The notes under the pieces are model-generated. The model saw nothing but the letters and a program-made list of their open reading frames with translations. It was not told the origin of the DNA and made no database searches. Position numbers and translations under genes: made by a program. This document shows, one piece after another, positions 41,871 through 50,169 of a stretch of 64,000 nt of DNA. Where the stretch lies: NCBI RefSeq assembly GCF_029167645.1, contig NZ_CP119147.1:620001-684000 (forward strand). Reading direction: 5' to 3'. Each line of letters begins with the position of its first letter. The first letter of the stretch is position 1. This DNA is from Streptomyces sp. AM 2-1-1 (GTDB lineage Bacteria > Actinomycetota > Actinomycetes > Streptomycetales > Streptomycetaceae).

Positions 41871-42587
41871 ATGATCGACGTGACCCACTCCACCCGAACC
41901 ACCCACCGCACCCACGACTACGCCGACCTGAACCGCCTGATGGGCCTCATGACCGGCGACGAGAAGCACGGACCCGCCGCCACCTCCACCCTGGACGTGC
42001 TGTGGGTGCTCTACGACCGGGTGCTGCGGGTCCGACCCGCGACCGCGGACGACCCGGAGCGGGACAGGTTCCTGCTCTCCAAGGGCCACGGGCCGATGGC
42101 GTACTACGCGGTGCTCGCCGCCCGCGGCTTCTTCCCGCAGGAGCTGCTCACCGGCTTCGGCGCCTTCGATTCGCCCCTGGGCCACCACCCCGACCGGCTG
42201 CGGGTGCCGGGCGCCGAGATCGGCAGCGGGTCGCTGGGACACGGCCTTCCTCTCGCGGTCGGCACCGCCCTCGGACTGCGGGCCCAGGGCCGCACCGGCC
42301 CCGCGGTCTGGGTGCTCGTCGGGGACGCCGAGCTGGACGAGGGCAGCAACCACGAGGCGCTCGCCTTCGCCGGGCCGGCAGGACTGGAGCGGCTGCACAC
42401 GGTGGTCGTCGACAACGCGTCCGCAACGTACGGCCGGCCCGGCGGGATCGAGGCGCGCTTCGAGACCGCCGGATGGTCGGTGGCGAGCGTGGACGGCCGG
42501 GACCACGAGGCCCTGCACGCCGCCTTCACCGCCCCGCACCCCGGACGTCCGCACGCCGTGGTCGCCCGGACCGCGCCGAAGCGGTGA
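41871..42587 (+). CDS. Transketolase N-terminal subunit
   Basis: 238 residues, the thiamine-diphosphate-binding half of a split transketolase. It would exchange two-carbon units in the pentose phosphate pathway or in a related sugar pathway, with the product of the gene 92 bp downstream. Seen: FLLSKGHGPMAYYAVLAARG (His for substrate and cofactor), GSGSLGHGLPLAVGTALG, and the TPP motif VGDAELDEGSNHEALAFAG with GDxE and N, then LERLHTVVVDN. GAGG precedes ATG 41871. Length is typical for the split form. Split enzymes in Streptomyces are often in secondary-metabolism or sugar clusters, but nothing adjacent shows that. Confidence 0.9.
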   Translation: MIDVTHSTRTTHRTHDYADLNRLMGLMTGDEKHGPAATSTLDVLWVLYDRVLRVRPATADDPERDRFLLSKGHGPMAYYAVLAARGFFPQELLTGFGAFDSPLGHHPDRLRVPGAEIGSGSLGHGLPLAVGTALGLRAQGRTGPAVWVLVGDAELDEGSNHEALAFAGPAGLERLHTVVVDNASATYGRPGGIEARFETAGWSVASVDGRDHEALHAAFTAPHPGRPHAVVARTAPKR

Positions 42588-42678
42588 CCGCCTCCCCACC
42601 CCGTACGACCGTGGCGCGCCGCGCCCCCTCCCCCACCCCCTCGGCACACGCCCCTCAGCGGCGGACGGAAGGAACCCC

Positions 42679-43605
42679 GTGGACACCATGCGCGAACGCT
42701 TCATCGCCACGACCACCGAACTCCTGGACAACGACCCACGCCTCGCCCTCCTGCTGGCGGAGATCAGCCGTGACGGCTTCGAAGAAGCCGAGCGGAGCCA
42801 TCCGGACCGGGTGATCAACGTCGGCATCCGCGAGCAGTTGCTCATCGGTGCGGGCGCCGGTACGGCCCTGACCGGGATGCGGCCGATCGTGCACACGTTC
42901 GCGAGCTTCCTGGTCGAGCGCCCCTTCGAGCAGATCAAGCTGGACTTCGGGCACCAGGGCGTGGCCGGGGTGCTGGTGAGCGCCGGAGGGTCGTACGACT
43001 CCCCCGCCGGCGGGTTCACCCACATGTCACCCGGCGACGTGGCGCTGATGGACACGCTCGACGGCTGGAGCGTCCACGTCCCCGGTCACCCGGACGAGGC
43101 GGAGGCGCTGCTGCGGCGGGCCGCCGCCGCGGACGACCGGGTCTACCTGCGGCTCTCCCTGCAGACCAACCGCCGGGCCCTGCCGGTGGACGGCTGCGGC
43201 TTCCGCACGGTGCGCGAGGGCTCCCGGGGTGTCGTCGTCGCGGTCGGTCCGATGCTCGACGAGGTCCTCACCGCGACGGAGGGCCTGGACACGACCGTGC
43301 TGTACGCGACCACGGTGCGGCCCTTCGACTCCGCCGGCCTGCGTCGCGCGGTGGGCGCCCTCCCCGCCGGAGCGACCGGAACCGCCGCGAAGAGCGCCGA
43401 TGTGGTGCTCGTGGAGCCGTACCTCGCCGGGACCTCCACGGCGGCGGCCACCGAAGCCCTGCTCGACCTGCCGCACCGGGTGCTGGGGCTGGGAGTGGGC
43501 CGCGCCGAACTCCGCCGCTACGGCCGGATGGACGAGCACCTCGCGGCGCACGGCCTGGACGCCGCGGGGCTGCGGAGCCGCATCTCCCCCTTTCTGAACG
43601 GCTGA
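42679..43605 (+). CDS. Transketolase C-terminal subunit
   Basis: 308 residues, the second half of the split transketolase. The pyrimidine-binding domain (about 10-160) has HPDRVINVGIREQLLIGAGA with the catalytic Glu, then MRPIVHTFASFLVERPFEQI and HQGVAGVLVSAGGSYDSPAG with THMSPGDVALM; the C-terminal domain (about 175-300) carries GVVVAVGPMLDEVLTATEGL. Start GTG 42679 with GGAAGGAA before it. It lies 91 bp beyond the N-terminal subunit, same direction, and would form the active heterotetramer with it. Confidence 0.9.
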   Translation: MDTMRERFIATTTELLDNDPRLALLLAEISRDGFEEAERSHPDRVINVGIREQLLIGAGAGTALTGMRPIVHTFASFLVERPFEQIKLDFGHQGVAGVLVSAGGSYDSPAGGFTHMSPGDVALMDTLDGWSVHVPGHPDEAEALLRRAAAADDRVYLRLSLQTNRRALPVDGCGFRTVREGSRGVVVAVGPMLDEVLTATEGLDTTVLYATTVRPFDSAGLRRAVGALPAGATGTAAKSADVVLVEPYLAGTSTAAATEALLDLPHRVLGLGVGRAELRRYGRMDEHLAAHGLDAAGLRSRISPFLNG

Positions 43606-43654
43606 GCCGCGGCTGAGGGAACGCCTCCGCACCGGGCGGCCTCCGTCGTCCTCC

Positions 43655-44224
43655 TCAACGGCGGGGCAGCTCCCGGCGGTCGATGTGGCCGACCAGCTCC
43701 TGGGCGAGCGCCTTGATCGTGACGAGCCCGGCTCGCCCCCACGGCCGGGGGACGGTGTCCACCGCGCAGACGGTACCGAGAGCGACGCCCGTCCCGTCGA
43801 TGAGCGGCGCCCCGAGGTAGGAACGGATCCCTATGCCGTCCACGACCGGGTTGCCGGCGAAGCGCGGGTAGTCGCAGACGTCGTCCAGCACCAGGGCCTT
43901 GCGCCGGACCAGGACGTGCGGGCAGTAACCGTGGTCGCGGGCCATGTAGCGGTCGCTCCGGTGGTCGTGCGCGGCCGCGGCCCCGAGGTCACCCCCTCCC
44001 TCGCAGCCTCCTGGGGTGTGCAGACCGGCGAAGAACTGACGGTTCTCGTCGATGAAGTTGACCATCGAGAAGGGGCTGTCGGTCACGGCGGCGACCCGGT
44101 CCGCGAAGGCGTCGAAGTTGTCGAACGTCGTGTCCGCCCGCTCACCGAGGCCGAGCCGGCGCAACCGCGCGCCCCGGGCAGCACCGCCGTGGTCGACCGG
44201 CGTGAGCAGCGGTCTGCCCGTCAC
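43655..44224 (-). CDS. GAF-domain protein of the conservon
   Basis: 189 residues. One GAF domain (about 25-180): FDAFADRVAAVTDSPFSMVN, FIDENRQFFAGLHTPGGCEG, DHGYCPHVLVRRKALVLDDV, RFAGNPVVDGIGIRSYLGAP and GVALGTVCAVDTVPRPWGRA then LVTIKALAQELVGHIDRREL. GAF domains bind small ligands such as cyclic nucleotides or haem. Its GTG start (44224) overlaps the stop of the CvnD GTPase (GTGA), so it is the fifth gene of the conservon, where a cytochrome P450 (cvnE) is found in many others. It may be a ligand-sensing output of the GTPase. Confidence 0.85.
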   Translation of the reverse strand: MTGRPLLTPVDHGGAARGARLRRLGLGERADTTFDNFDAFADRVAAVTDSPFSMVNFIDENRQFFAGLHTPGGCEGGGDLGAAAAHDHRSDRYMARDHGYCPHVLVRRKALVLDDVCDYPRFAGNPVVDGIGIRSYLGAPLIDGTGVALGTVCAVDTVPRPWGRAGLVTIKALAQELVGHIDRRELPRR

Positions 44225-44844
44225 GGGTGTGCCCCGTACGTCTGGAGCGGGGCGGGCGCGGCGGTGGCGTTGATGAGGTGCTGGAGGAGGGTCACCAGCG
44301 CGCCCGTGCCGGAGCTGGCGATCCGGGCGTCGCACAGGACGACCGGGACCGCGGGCGGGAGGTCCAGTGCGGCCCGCACCTCGTCGGGCGCGTAGCGGTA
44401 GGCACCGTCGAACTCGTTGACGGCGACGATGAAGCCGATGCCGCGCCGCTCGAAGAAGTCGACGGCCGCGAAGCACTCTTCGAGGCGGCGGGTGTCGGCG
44501 AGGACCACCGCGCCCAGGGCTCCCCGGGAGAGCTCGTCCCACATGAACCAGAAGCGCTCCTGGCCGGGAGTGCCGAAGAGGTAGAGGACGTGCTGGTCGT
44601 CCAGGGTGATCCGGCCGAAGTCCATGGCCACCGTGGTGGACCGCTTCGACTCGATCCCTTCGAGGTTGTCCGTCCCCACGCTGATCTGGGTCAGCAGCTC
44701 CTCCGTGCTCAACGGGGCGATCTCGCTGACGGCGCCCACGAACGTCGTCTTGCCGACCCCGAACCCACCCGCGACCAGGACCTTGAGGGCCACGGGGAAG
44801 GGTGCGGGGCGGGCGGCGCTGTCAGAGTTGTCGTCGTAGGCCAT
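44221..44844 (-). CDS. cvnD: Conservon GTP-binding protein CvnD
   Basis: 207-residue small Ras-like GTPase of the Streptomyces conservon type. Walker A AGGFGVGKTTFVGAVSE (about 25), switch/effector region TTVAMDFGRI, DxxG-equivalent FGTPGQERFWFMWDELSRGA (about 90), NEFDG (NKxD-equivalent, about 143). Part of a membrane-associated complex with the sensor CvnA, CvnB and CvnC. Starts at 44844; its 5' end overlaps the CvnC gene by 23 bp and its 3' end the GAF gene by 4 bp. Confidence 0.92.
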   Translation of the reverse strand: MAYDDNSDSAARPAPFPVALKVLVAGGFGVGKTTFVGAVSEIAPLSTEELLTQISVGTDNLEGIESKRSTTVAMDFGRITLDDQHVLYLFGTPGQERFWFMWDELSRGALGAVVLADTRRLEECFAAVDFFERRGIGFIVAVNEFDGAYRYAPDEVRAALDLPPAVPVVLCDARIASSGTGALVTLLQHLINATAAPAPLQTYGAHP

Positions 44845-45196
44845 CGAGCACTGCCTCCAGCAGGGTTCGGTCGGTGGGCATGTCCTGGAAGGCGGGAGCG
44901 TGCGCGGTGACGGCCCCGCAGTCGACCAGGTCGGAGACGAGGACCTTCGCGACCGTCGCGGGCAGCCGCAGGTGCGCGGCGACTTCGGCGACGGAGGTGG
45001 GGCCCTCGCAGAGCCCGAGCGTCACGGTGTGTTCGTGGCCCAGGTGGGCCTGCGGCTTCCTGCCCGTCGCCATGACCAGGGAGAGCAGGTCGAGTTCGGT
45101 CGTCGGCCGGGTCCGGCCGCTGCTGACGGTGTACGGACGGACCAGCCGGCCGGCCGCTTCGTCGAGCAGCGGCCCCTCCTGGGCCCGCACCCTCAC
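44822..45196 (-). CDS. cvnC: Conservon protein CvnC (DUF742)
   Basis: 124 residues, DUF742. Signature VRPYTVSSGRTRPTTELDLL (about 19-38), then TSVAEVAAHLRLPATVAKVL and VSDLVDCGAVTAHAP, a winged-helix-like end. The family accompanies CvnB and CvnD. GTG 45196 (overlapping the CvnB stop) is the start. Confidence 0.9.
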   Translation of the reverse strand: MRVRAQEGPLLDEAAGRLVRPYTVSSGRTRPTTELDLLSLVMATGRKPQAHLGHEHTVTLGLCEGPTSVAEVAAHLRLPATVAKVLVSDLVDCGAVTAHAPAFQDMPTDRTLLEAVLDGLRRQL

Positions 45197-45627
45197 AGAC
45201 CCGGGGTGAACTGTGTCCCCGCCAGGTGCCGGGCCGGGGTGGCCAGATACGGTCGCACGCTCTTGACCAGCATGGTCATCTCGTAGCCGAGGACCGCCGC
45301 GTCCGCCTCACGGCCGGCGAGGACCGCGAGACAGGTGCCGGACCCGGCGGTGGAGACGAAGAGCAGGGTCGAGTCGAGTTCGACGACCACCTGCCGCACG
45401 TCCCCGTTGTCCCCGAACCTGGCCCCGGCGCTGCGGCCCAGCGAGTAGAGCCCCGCCGCGAGGGCGGCCATGTGGTCGGCGCTGTCGGAGTCCATGCCGT
45501 GGACCGACTTCACCAGTCCGTCCGCGGAGAGCAGGACGGCGCTGCGCGTGTACGGAACGCGCTGGACGAGTCCGCTCAGCAGCCAGTCCAGGTCGGCGAC
45601 CTGACCGGACGTCATTTCGCTCGCCAT
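45193..45627 (-). CDS. cvnB: Conservon roadblock/LC7 protein CvnB
   Basis: 144 residues, roadblock/LC7 fold, predicted regulator of the CvnD GTPase. Text: LDWLLSGLVQRVPYTRSAVL, LSADGLVKSVHGMDSDSADH, LAAGLYSLGRSAGARFGDNG and VRQVVVELDSTLLFVSTAGS. Start ATG 45627 has AGGAG about 10 bases before it; ATG 45615 (MTSGQ) is an alternative. It starts 7 bp after the CvnA stop; its stop overlaps CvnC by 4 bp. Confidence 0.9.
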   Translation of the reverse strand: MASEMTSGQVADLDWLLSGLVQRVPYTRSAVLLSADGLVKSVHGMDSDSADHMAALAAGLYSLGRSAGARFGDNGDVRQVVVELDSTLLFVSTAGSGTCLAVLAGREADAAVLGYEMTMLVKSVRPYLATPARHLAGTQFTPGL

Positions 45628-45634
45628 GGGGCAT

Positions 45635-47824
45635 CTACTCCTTGTACGTGTTCTCGTGGCGGGGGTCGGGGCGACCCGGGACCCCCCTTTCGGACGGTGC
45701 GGCCGGCGCGCGGACGGGCAGCGGGGCGACCCGCCGGCCCGGCTGTACGGCCGGCACGGCGTACGGGGCGACTCCGGGCGGGACGGTGGCGGCACCCGGC
45801 GGGAGGCCCTGGGCCGTGTCGGGTGAGGACGCGCCGGGTCCGGAGGACGGGGCCGGAGCGGACGACGGGCCGGGGGTGGGGGGATGGCCACCGCTCCCGG
45901 CGACCGGCGGTTCGGTGTCCTGCGCCGACCGGGCCTCGGCGAGGTCGATACCGCGCCGGAACGCGGCGACCAGACCCGGGTCGTGCACCGCGTGCTCGTC
46001 GGCGACGCGGCGCACCGGGGCCTGGCGCAACTGCGGCACCAGGTTCTCCTGGTTGGTGCGCCGGGGCAGTTCGGGACGTGCCGGGGACGCGGGCTGCTGG
46101 TCGGGGTAGGCGGCCGGAACGTCGTGTACGGCGGGTGCGGGAGGGGATCCCTGGGTCCCGGGCCGCTCCGCGGTGCGCTGCGGCAGCGGGGGGCCCTGGG
46201 CTTCCCGCCGGATCTGGCGCGGCGGCTGCGGGGAGACGGTGCCCCCCGGGGTACCGGCGGTGCCGAGCGGTCGGACCGTCGGCTCGCCCGCCGAGGGGGG
46301 CCGTCCCTGTGCGGGCGGGACGCGGTCCGCCGCGGGCGGCAGCTGGTCGTGCGGCGAGGGGTGCGGGGCGTGGGGCCGGACCTGCTCCACGGGTCGGAGT
46401 CCTTCCCGCGCCCGCTGCGGTGCCCGGTCCGGGGAGCCGGGCAGGACGGGGGCGGGCGGTGCCTGCGGAATCGCCCCCGCCGGCCGGGCCGCGGGGTCGG
46501 TGTCCTGGGCGGGCGGACGGTGTACGGCGCCGGGAGGGGGTACCGGGACGCCTTCCGGCGGGGTGGTGGTGTCGCTCTCGGCGCCGAGGAGCACCTGCGG
46601 GAGGACCAGGACGGCCTGCGTACCCCCGTAGATGTTGCTCTCCAGCCGGACCGCGATGCCGTGGCGGCGGGCGAGCGCGGAGACGACGAAGAGCCCGATG
46701 CGGCCGTCCTGGAGCAGGTGGGCGACGTTGACCTGGTCGGGGTCGGCCAGCAGGGCGTTCATCCTGCTCTGCTCCTGGACCGGCATGCCCAGGCCCCGGT
46801 CCTCCACCTCCAGTGCGAAGCCCGCCGTGACGGGCTGGACGCGCAGCAGCACCTGCGTGTGCGGGGCGGAGAACACGGTGGCGTTCTCGACGAGTTCGGC
46901 CACCAGGTGGATCACGTCGGCGACCGCGTGCCCGCGCAGGGTGCCTTCGATCGGCGGGACCAGCTTGACGCGCGAGTACTGCTCCACCTCCGCGATGGCG
47001 GAGCGCAGCACCTCGGTGAGGGTGACCGGATTGGACCACTGGCGACGGGACACCGCCCCGCCGAGCACGGCGAGGTTCTCGGCGTGGCGACGGATGCGGG
47101 TCGCGAGGTGGTCCACGTGGAAGAGGCCCTTGAGGAGGTCGGGATCCTCCACCTCGTGTTCGAGTTCGTCGAGAATCTGGATTTCACGGTGCACCAGGGA
47201 TTGCAGGCGGCGCGCGAGGTTGACGAAGACCTCCACCTTCTGTTCGTTGCCCGCGCTGTTGAAGAGCTGGGACGCCTGCGCCATGGCGGCGACGGCGGCC
47301 TCCTGGGCGCGCGTGATCTCCTGGCCGAGCAGGTCGAAGGCGTCCGCTTCCGGTGGGGCGGGGTGCGGAGCCCGGCGGGCGGGCAGTTGTTCGCCCGCGC
47401 GCAGCTGCTCCAGCGTCCGCTGCAGGTCGGCGTGGCCCCGGGCACTGAGACGGCGGAGTGCCTGGGTCCGGTCGAGCACCCCGGACGAGACGCGGTGGGC
47501 GCCGATGCACGCCGCCGCGACGGCCGCCACGGCCAGCGCCGCCGAGCCCGAGAGGGCTGCCAGCAGGCTGCCGGAGGGACGCACCCCGGAGGCCCGCACG
47601 GTGAAGATGACGGCGGCGGCACCGCTCAGGAGGGCGGCCACCGTCGGCAGCAGTGCGGCACGCAGCATCTGGGGGCGCATCCGCACCTCCGGTGCCGGCG
47701 GTGCGACACGCGCCTGCGCGGCACGCGGCCTGGCGGCGGCGGAATGGGAACGGCCCGCGGGGCGGCCGTGCCGCCCGCTCTCCCGGCGATCCGGTCGCGC
47801 GTCTGGTGCGCGAAGTTGAGACAT
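45635..47824 (-). CDS. cvnA: Conservon sensor ATPase CvnA (histidine-kinase-like)
   Basis: 729 residues, first gene of the conservon. After a basic disordered leader, two transmembrane helices (about 52-105: LRAALLPTVAALLSGAAAVI and LLAALSGSAALAVAAVAAA) with little between, a helical dimerisation region (LFNSAGNEQKVEVFVNLARR, with LDELEHEVEDPDLLKGLFHV), and a GHKL ATPase domain with HLVAELVENATVFSAPHTQV (N-box), LEVEDRGLGMPVQEQ (G1) and LLQDGRIGLFVVSALARRHG (G2). The last 300 residues are Pro/Gln-rich and probably disordered. The H-box His is in a HVDHLATRIRRHAENL stretch. Start ATG 47824 has GAGGA before it. Senses a signal at the membrane and passes it to CvnB/C/D. Confidence 0.9.
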   Translation of the reverse strand: MSQLRAPDARPDRRESGRHGRPAGRSHSAAARPRAAQARVAPPAPEVRMRPQMLRAALLPTVAALLSGAAAVIFTVRASGVRPSGSLLAALSGSAALAVAAVAAACIGAHRVSSGVLDRTQALRRLSARGHADLQRTLEQLRAGEQLPARRAPHPAPPEADAFDLLGQEITRAQEAAVAAMAQASQLFNSAGNEQKVEVFVNLARRLQSLVHREIQILDELEHEVEDPDLLKGLFHVDHLATRIRRHAENLAVLGGAVSRRQWSNPVTLTEVLRSAIAEVEQYSRVKLVPPIEGTLRGHAVADVIHLVAELVENATVFSAPHTQVLLRVQPVTAGFALEVEDRGLGMPVQEQSRMNALLADPDQVNVAHLLQDGRIGLFVVSALARRHGIAVRLESNIYGGTQAVLVLPQVLLGAESDTTTPPEGVPVPPPGAVHRPPAQDTDPAARPAGAIPQAPPAPVLPGSPDRAPQRAREGLRPVEQVRPHAPHPSPHDQLPPAADRVPPAQGRPPSAGEPTVRPLGTAGTPGGTVSPQPPRQIRREAQGPPLPQRTAERPGTQGSPPAPAVHDVPAAYPDQQPASPARPELPRRTNQENLVPQLRQAPVRRVADEHAVHDPGLVAAFRRGIDLAEARSAQDTEPPVAGSGGHPPTPGPSSAPAPSSGPGASSPDTAQGLPPGAATVPPGVAPYAVPAVQPGRRVAPLPVRAPAAPSERGVPGRPDPRHENTYKE

Positions 47825-48267
47825 CAGCGTCCTCGGTACGTGGGGCACCCGGAATCGTCCATGCGGTGGCACCAAAGGGGGTCGGTCAGGTGGGGGATCG
47901 GTGGGCCGGACTCGAAGAACATGAGCCCATCGTCGATCACCGAGCACACACGGTAGTCGCCGACGCGACGGGGGCGAGCGCCAGTTGTCGAACTTGCCCG
48001 CCATTCGTCCCGCTCTGGTATGACGCCTCGTACGGATGACCGATTTCCAGACCGTCTCGGCGCCGCACCGCCGCCGCACGTCGCCGCCGTGTCGTCGCCG
48101 CACCGTCGTTCGGCCGGGGCGGAGTCGACGCCCCGGCCGCCACCCACCCCCTCCGTCCGGCCCGGTACGGCCGGATACCGGCGGGTGCGTCCGTCGCTCG
48201 TTCAAGAGGTGAACGGGTCATCCGGGAATCCGACGGCGGAAGTCGTCAGAAGGTCCGTACCAGCACC
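47825..48267. other. Divergent region between conservon and GH16 gene
   Basis: About 440 bp before the promoter motif, no gene recognised. Frames here are low-complexity Arg/Pro-rich shadows. It presumably holds the conservon promoter. Confidence 0.5.
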
Positions 48268-48311
48268 TTGACTGCCTCTCGCCCCCTCACTTAAATCAAG
48301 TAGTGAATTAA
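48268..48311 (+). promoter_or_regulatory. Candidate promoter with overlapping inverted repeat, GH16 gene
   Basis: TTGACT (48268-48273), 17-base spacer, TTAAAT (48291-48296). An inverted repeat TTAAATCA (48291-48298) / TGAATTAA (48304-48311), 7 of 8 matched, overlaps the -10, as a repressor site would. About 98 bp before the GH16 start. Confidence 0.5.
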
Positions 48312-48349
48312 CCAGCGGCATCGCCCCTCGGGTGCCGGTTCACGCTGCC

Positions 48350-48371
48350 ATCTGTCATGCCCATGACAGAT
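48350..48371. promoter_or_regulatory. Perfect 22-bp palindrome in the GH16 leader
   Basis: TCTGTCATG (48351-48359) and CATGACAGA (48362-48370) with one more matching pair outside and CC in the centre. It lies 23 bp before the GH16 start, inside the presumed transcript, so it can be an operator or an mRNA hairpin. Confidence 0.7.
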
Positions 48372-48393
48372 TCCCCCCACGCGAAGTGATGTG

Positions 48394-49677
48394 ATGACCG
48401 TGCGAACCCCCACCAGGCGCCGACTGGCGCTGTACGTCGCCTCCCTGCTCTGCTGTTCCGGACTGCTCATGGCAGCTCCGGCCGGTGCGGCGCCCGCGCC
48501 CGCGGAGAGCGGCGCCACCGCCGCCGCGGCGACCACCACCTTCTCCGACGACTTCAACGGCGCTGCCGGGTCCGGGCCGGACACGAGCAAGTGGCAGACC
48601 GAGACCGGCGACAACGTCAGCAACCACGAGCGGCAGTACTACACGGCGGGGGCGAACAACGCCAAGCTGGACGGCCAGGGCAATCTGGTCATCACCGCCC
48701 GCAAGGAGAACCCGGCCAACTACCAGTGCTGGTACGGCACGTGCCAGTACACCTCCGCGCGGCTGAACACCTCCGGCAAGTTCTCCTCGACGTACGGCCA
48801 CGTCGAGACCCGGATGAAGATCCCGCGCGGGCAGGGCATCTGGCCGGCGTTCTGGATGCTCGGCACGGACATCGGCAGCGTCGGCTGGCCCAACAGCGGC
48901 GAGATCGACATCATGGAGAACGTCGGCTTCGAGCCGGGCACCGTGCACGGCACCCTTCACGGCCCCGGCTACTCCGGCGCGGCGGGCATCGGCGCGGGCT
49001 ACTCCCTGCCGGGCGGCCAGGCGTTCGCCGACGCCTTCCACACCTTCGCGGTCGACTGGGCCCCCAACTCCATCACCTGGACCGTCGACGGGAACGTCTA
49101 CCAGAAGCGCACCCCCGCCGACCTGGGCGGCAACAGCTGGGTCTTCAACAAGCCCTTCTTCGTCATCCTGAACCTGGCGGTCGGCGGCTACTGGCCCGGC
49201 GACCCCGACGGCTCCACCCCGTTCCCCGGCCAGCTCGTCGTCGACTACGTCCGCGTCACGACCGGTGACGGCGGCACCGTGCCGCCGGCCACCGGCGGTT
49301 CGATCACCGGCATCGGCGGCAAGTGCGTGGACGTGGCGGGTGCCGCGACCGCCAACGGAACCGCGGTCCAGCTCTACGACTGCAACGGCTCCGCCGCGCA
49401 GAAGTGGGCCGTCAACTCCGACGGCACCATCCGGGCACTGGGCAAGTGCCTGGACGCCAAGGACGCCGCCACCGCCGACGGCACCCCGCTCCAACTCTGG
49501 GACTGCAACGGAACCGCCGCCCAGAAATGGGCGGTCCCCGCGGCCAAGGACATCGTCGGCATCCAGTCGAACAAGTGCGTCGACGCCACCGGCAACTCCT
49601 CCGCCAACGGCACCCGGCTCCAACTCTGGACCTGCTCCGGCACCGCCAACCAGAAGTGGACGGTGAACGCCGCGTGA
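48394..49677 (+). CDS. Secreted GH16 endo-beta-glucanase with ricin-type lectin domain
   Basis: 427 residues. Signal peptide: RRRLALYVASLLCCSGLLMA then PAGAAPAPAES (cut near residue 35). GH16 catalytic domain (about 50-285): FSDDFNGAAGSGPDTSKWQT, YGHVETRMKIPRGQGIWPAF, and the active site GEIDIMENVG, with both catalytic Glu in E-x-D-x-x-E; WTVDGNVYQKRTPADLG follows. This GH16 branch hydrolyses beta-1,3-(1,4)-glucans such as laminarin. The C-terminal ricin B-type lectin (about 300-427) has [40 protein letters not shown] and [20 protein letters not shown], three Q-x-W repeats. The stop overlaps the GTG of the next gene. ATG 48394 is preferred over GTG 48391. Confidence 0.93.
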   Translation: MTVRTPTRRRLALYVASLLCCSGLLMAAPAGAAPAPAESGATAAAATTTFSDDFNGAAGSGPDTSKWQTETGDNVSNHERQYYTAGANNAKLDGQGNLVITARKENPANYQCWYGTCQYTSARLNTSGKFSSTYGHVETRMKIPRGQGIWPAFWMLGTDIGSVGWPNSGEIDIMENVGFEPGTVHGTLHGPGYSGAAGIGAGYSLPGGQAFADAFHTFAVDWAPNSITWTVDGNVYQKRTPADLGGNSWVFNKPFFVILNLAVGGYWPGDPDGSTPFPGQLVVDYVRVTTGDGGTVPPATGGSITGIGGKCVDVAGAATANGTAVQLYDCNGSAAQKWAVNSDGTIRALGKCLDAKDAATADGTPLQLWDCNGTAAQKWAVPAAKDIVGIQSNKCVDATGNSSANGTRLQLWTCSGTANQKWTVNAA

Positions 49678-50169
49678 GCGCTCCCTCCGCGATCCGCCGC
49701 CGCGGGCTCCCGTTCCTGGCGCTGCCCGCGGCGCTCCTCCTCGCGGCGGGCGCCACCCTCGTCTCGCTGCCCGCCACCGCGCAGGCGGCGGCCACCGCCA
49801 CCGGCGCGATCACCGGCATCGGCGGCAAGTGCGTGGACGTGGCGGGTGCCGCGACCGCCAACGGAACCGCGGTCCAGCTCTACGACTGCAACGGCTCCGC
49901 CGCCCAGCAGTGGAGCGTCAACTCCGACGGCACCATCCGGGCACTGGGCAAGTGCCTGGACGCCAAGGACGCCGCCACCGCCGACGGCACCCCGCTCCAA
50001 CTCTGGGACTGCAACGGAACCGCCGCCCAGAAATGGGCGGTCCCCGCGGCCAAGGACATCGTCGGCATCCAGTCGAACAAGTGCGTCGACGCCACCGGCA
50101 ACTCCTCCGCCAACGGCACCCGGCTCCAGCTCTGGACCTGCTCCGGCACCGCCAACCAGAAGTGGACGG
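49302..50169 (+). repeat. Near-identical 362-bp ricin-module repeat (two copies)
   Basis: 49302-49663 (in GH16) and 49808-50169 (in the next gene) are a direct repeat, offset 506 bp, with only a few differences (for example CGCAGAAGTGGGCC versus CCCAGCAGTGGAGC, and CAACTCTGG versus CAGCTCTGG). Each encodes the same three-repeat lectin module. The identity at silent positions points to recent duplication or gene conversion. Confidence 0.95.

Noticed and set aside
45884..47956. A 690-codon plus-strand frame opposite the conservon sensor gene
   Set aside because: It is the complement of CvnA, of low complexity and with no ribosome binding site.
48020..48271. An 83-codon plus-strand frame upstream of the GH16 gene
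   Set aside because: Pro/Arg-rich, no ribosome binding site, and overlapping the promoter region of the neighbouring genes.
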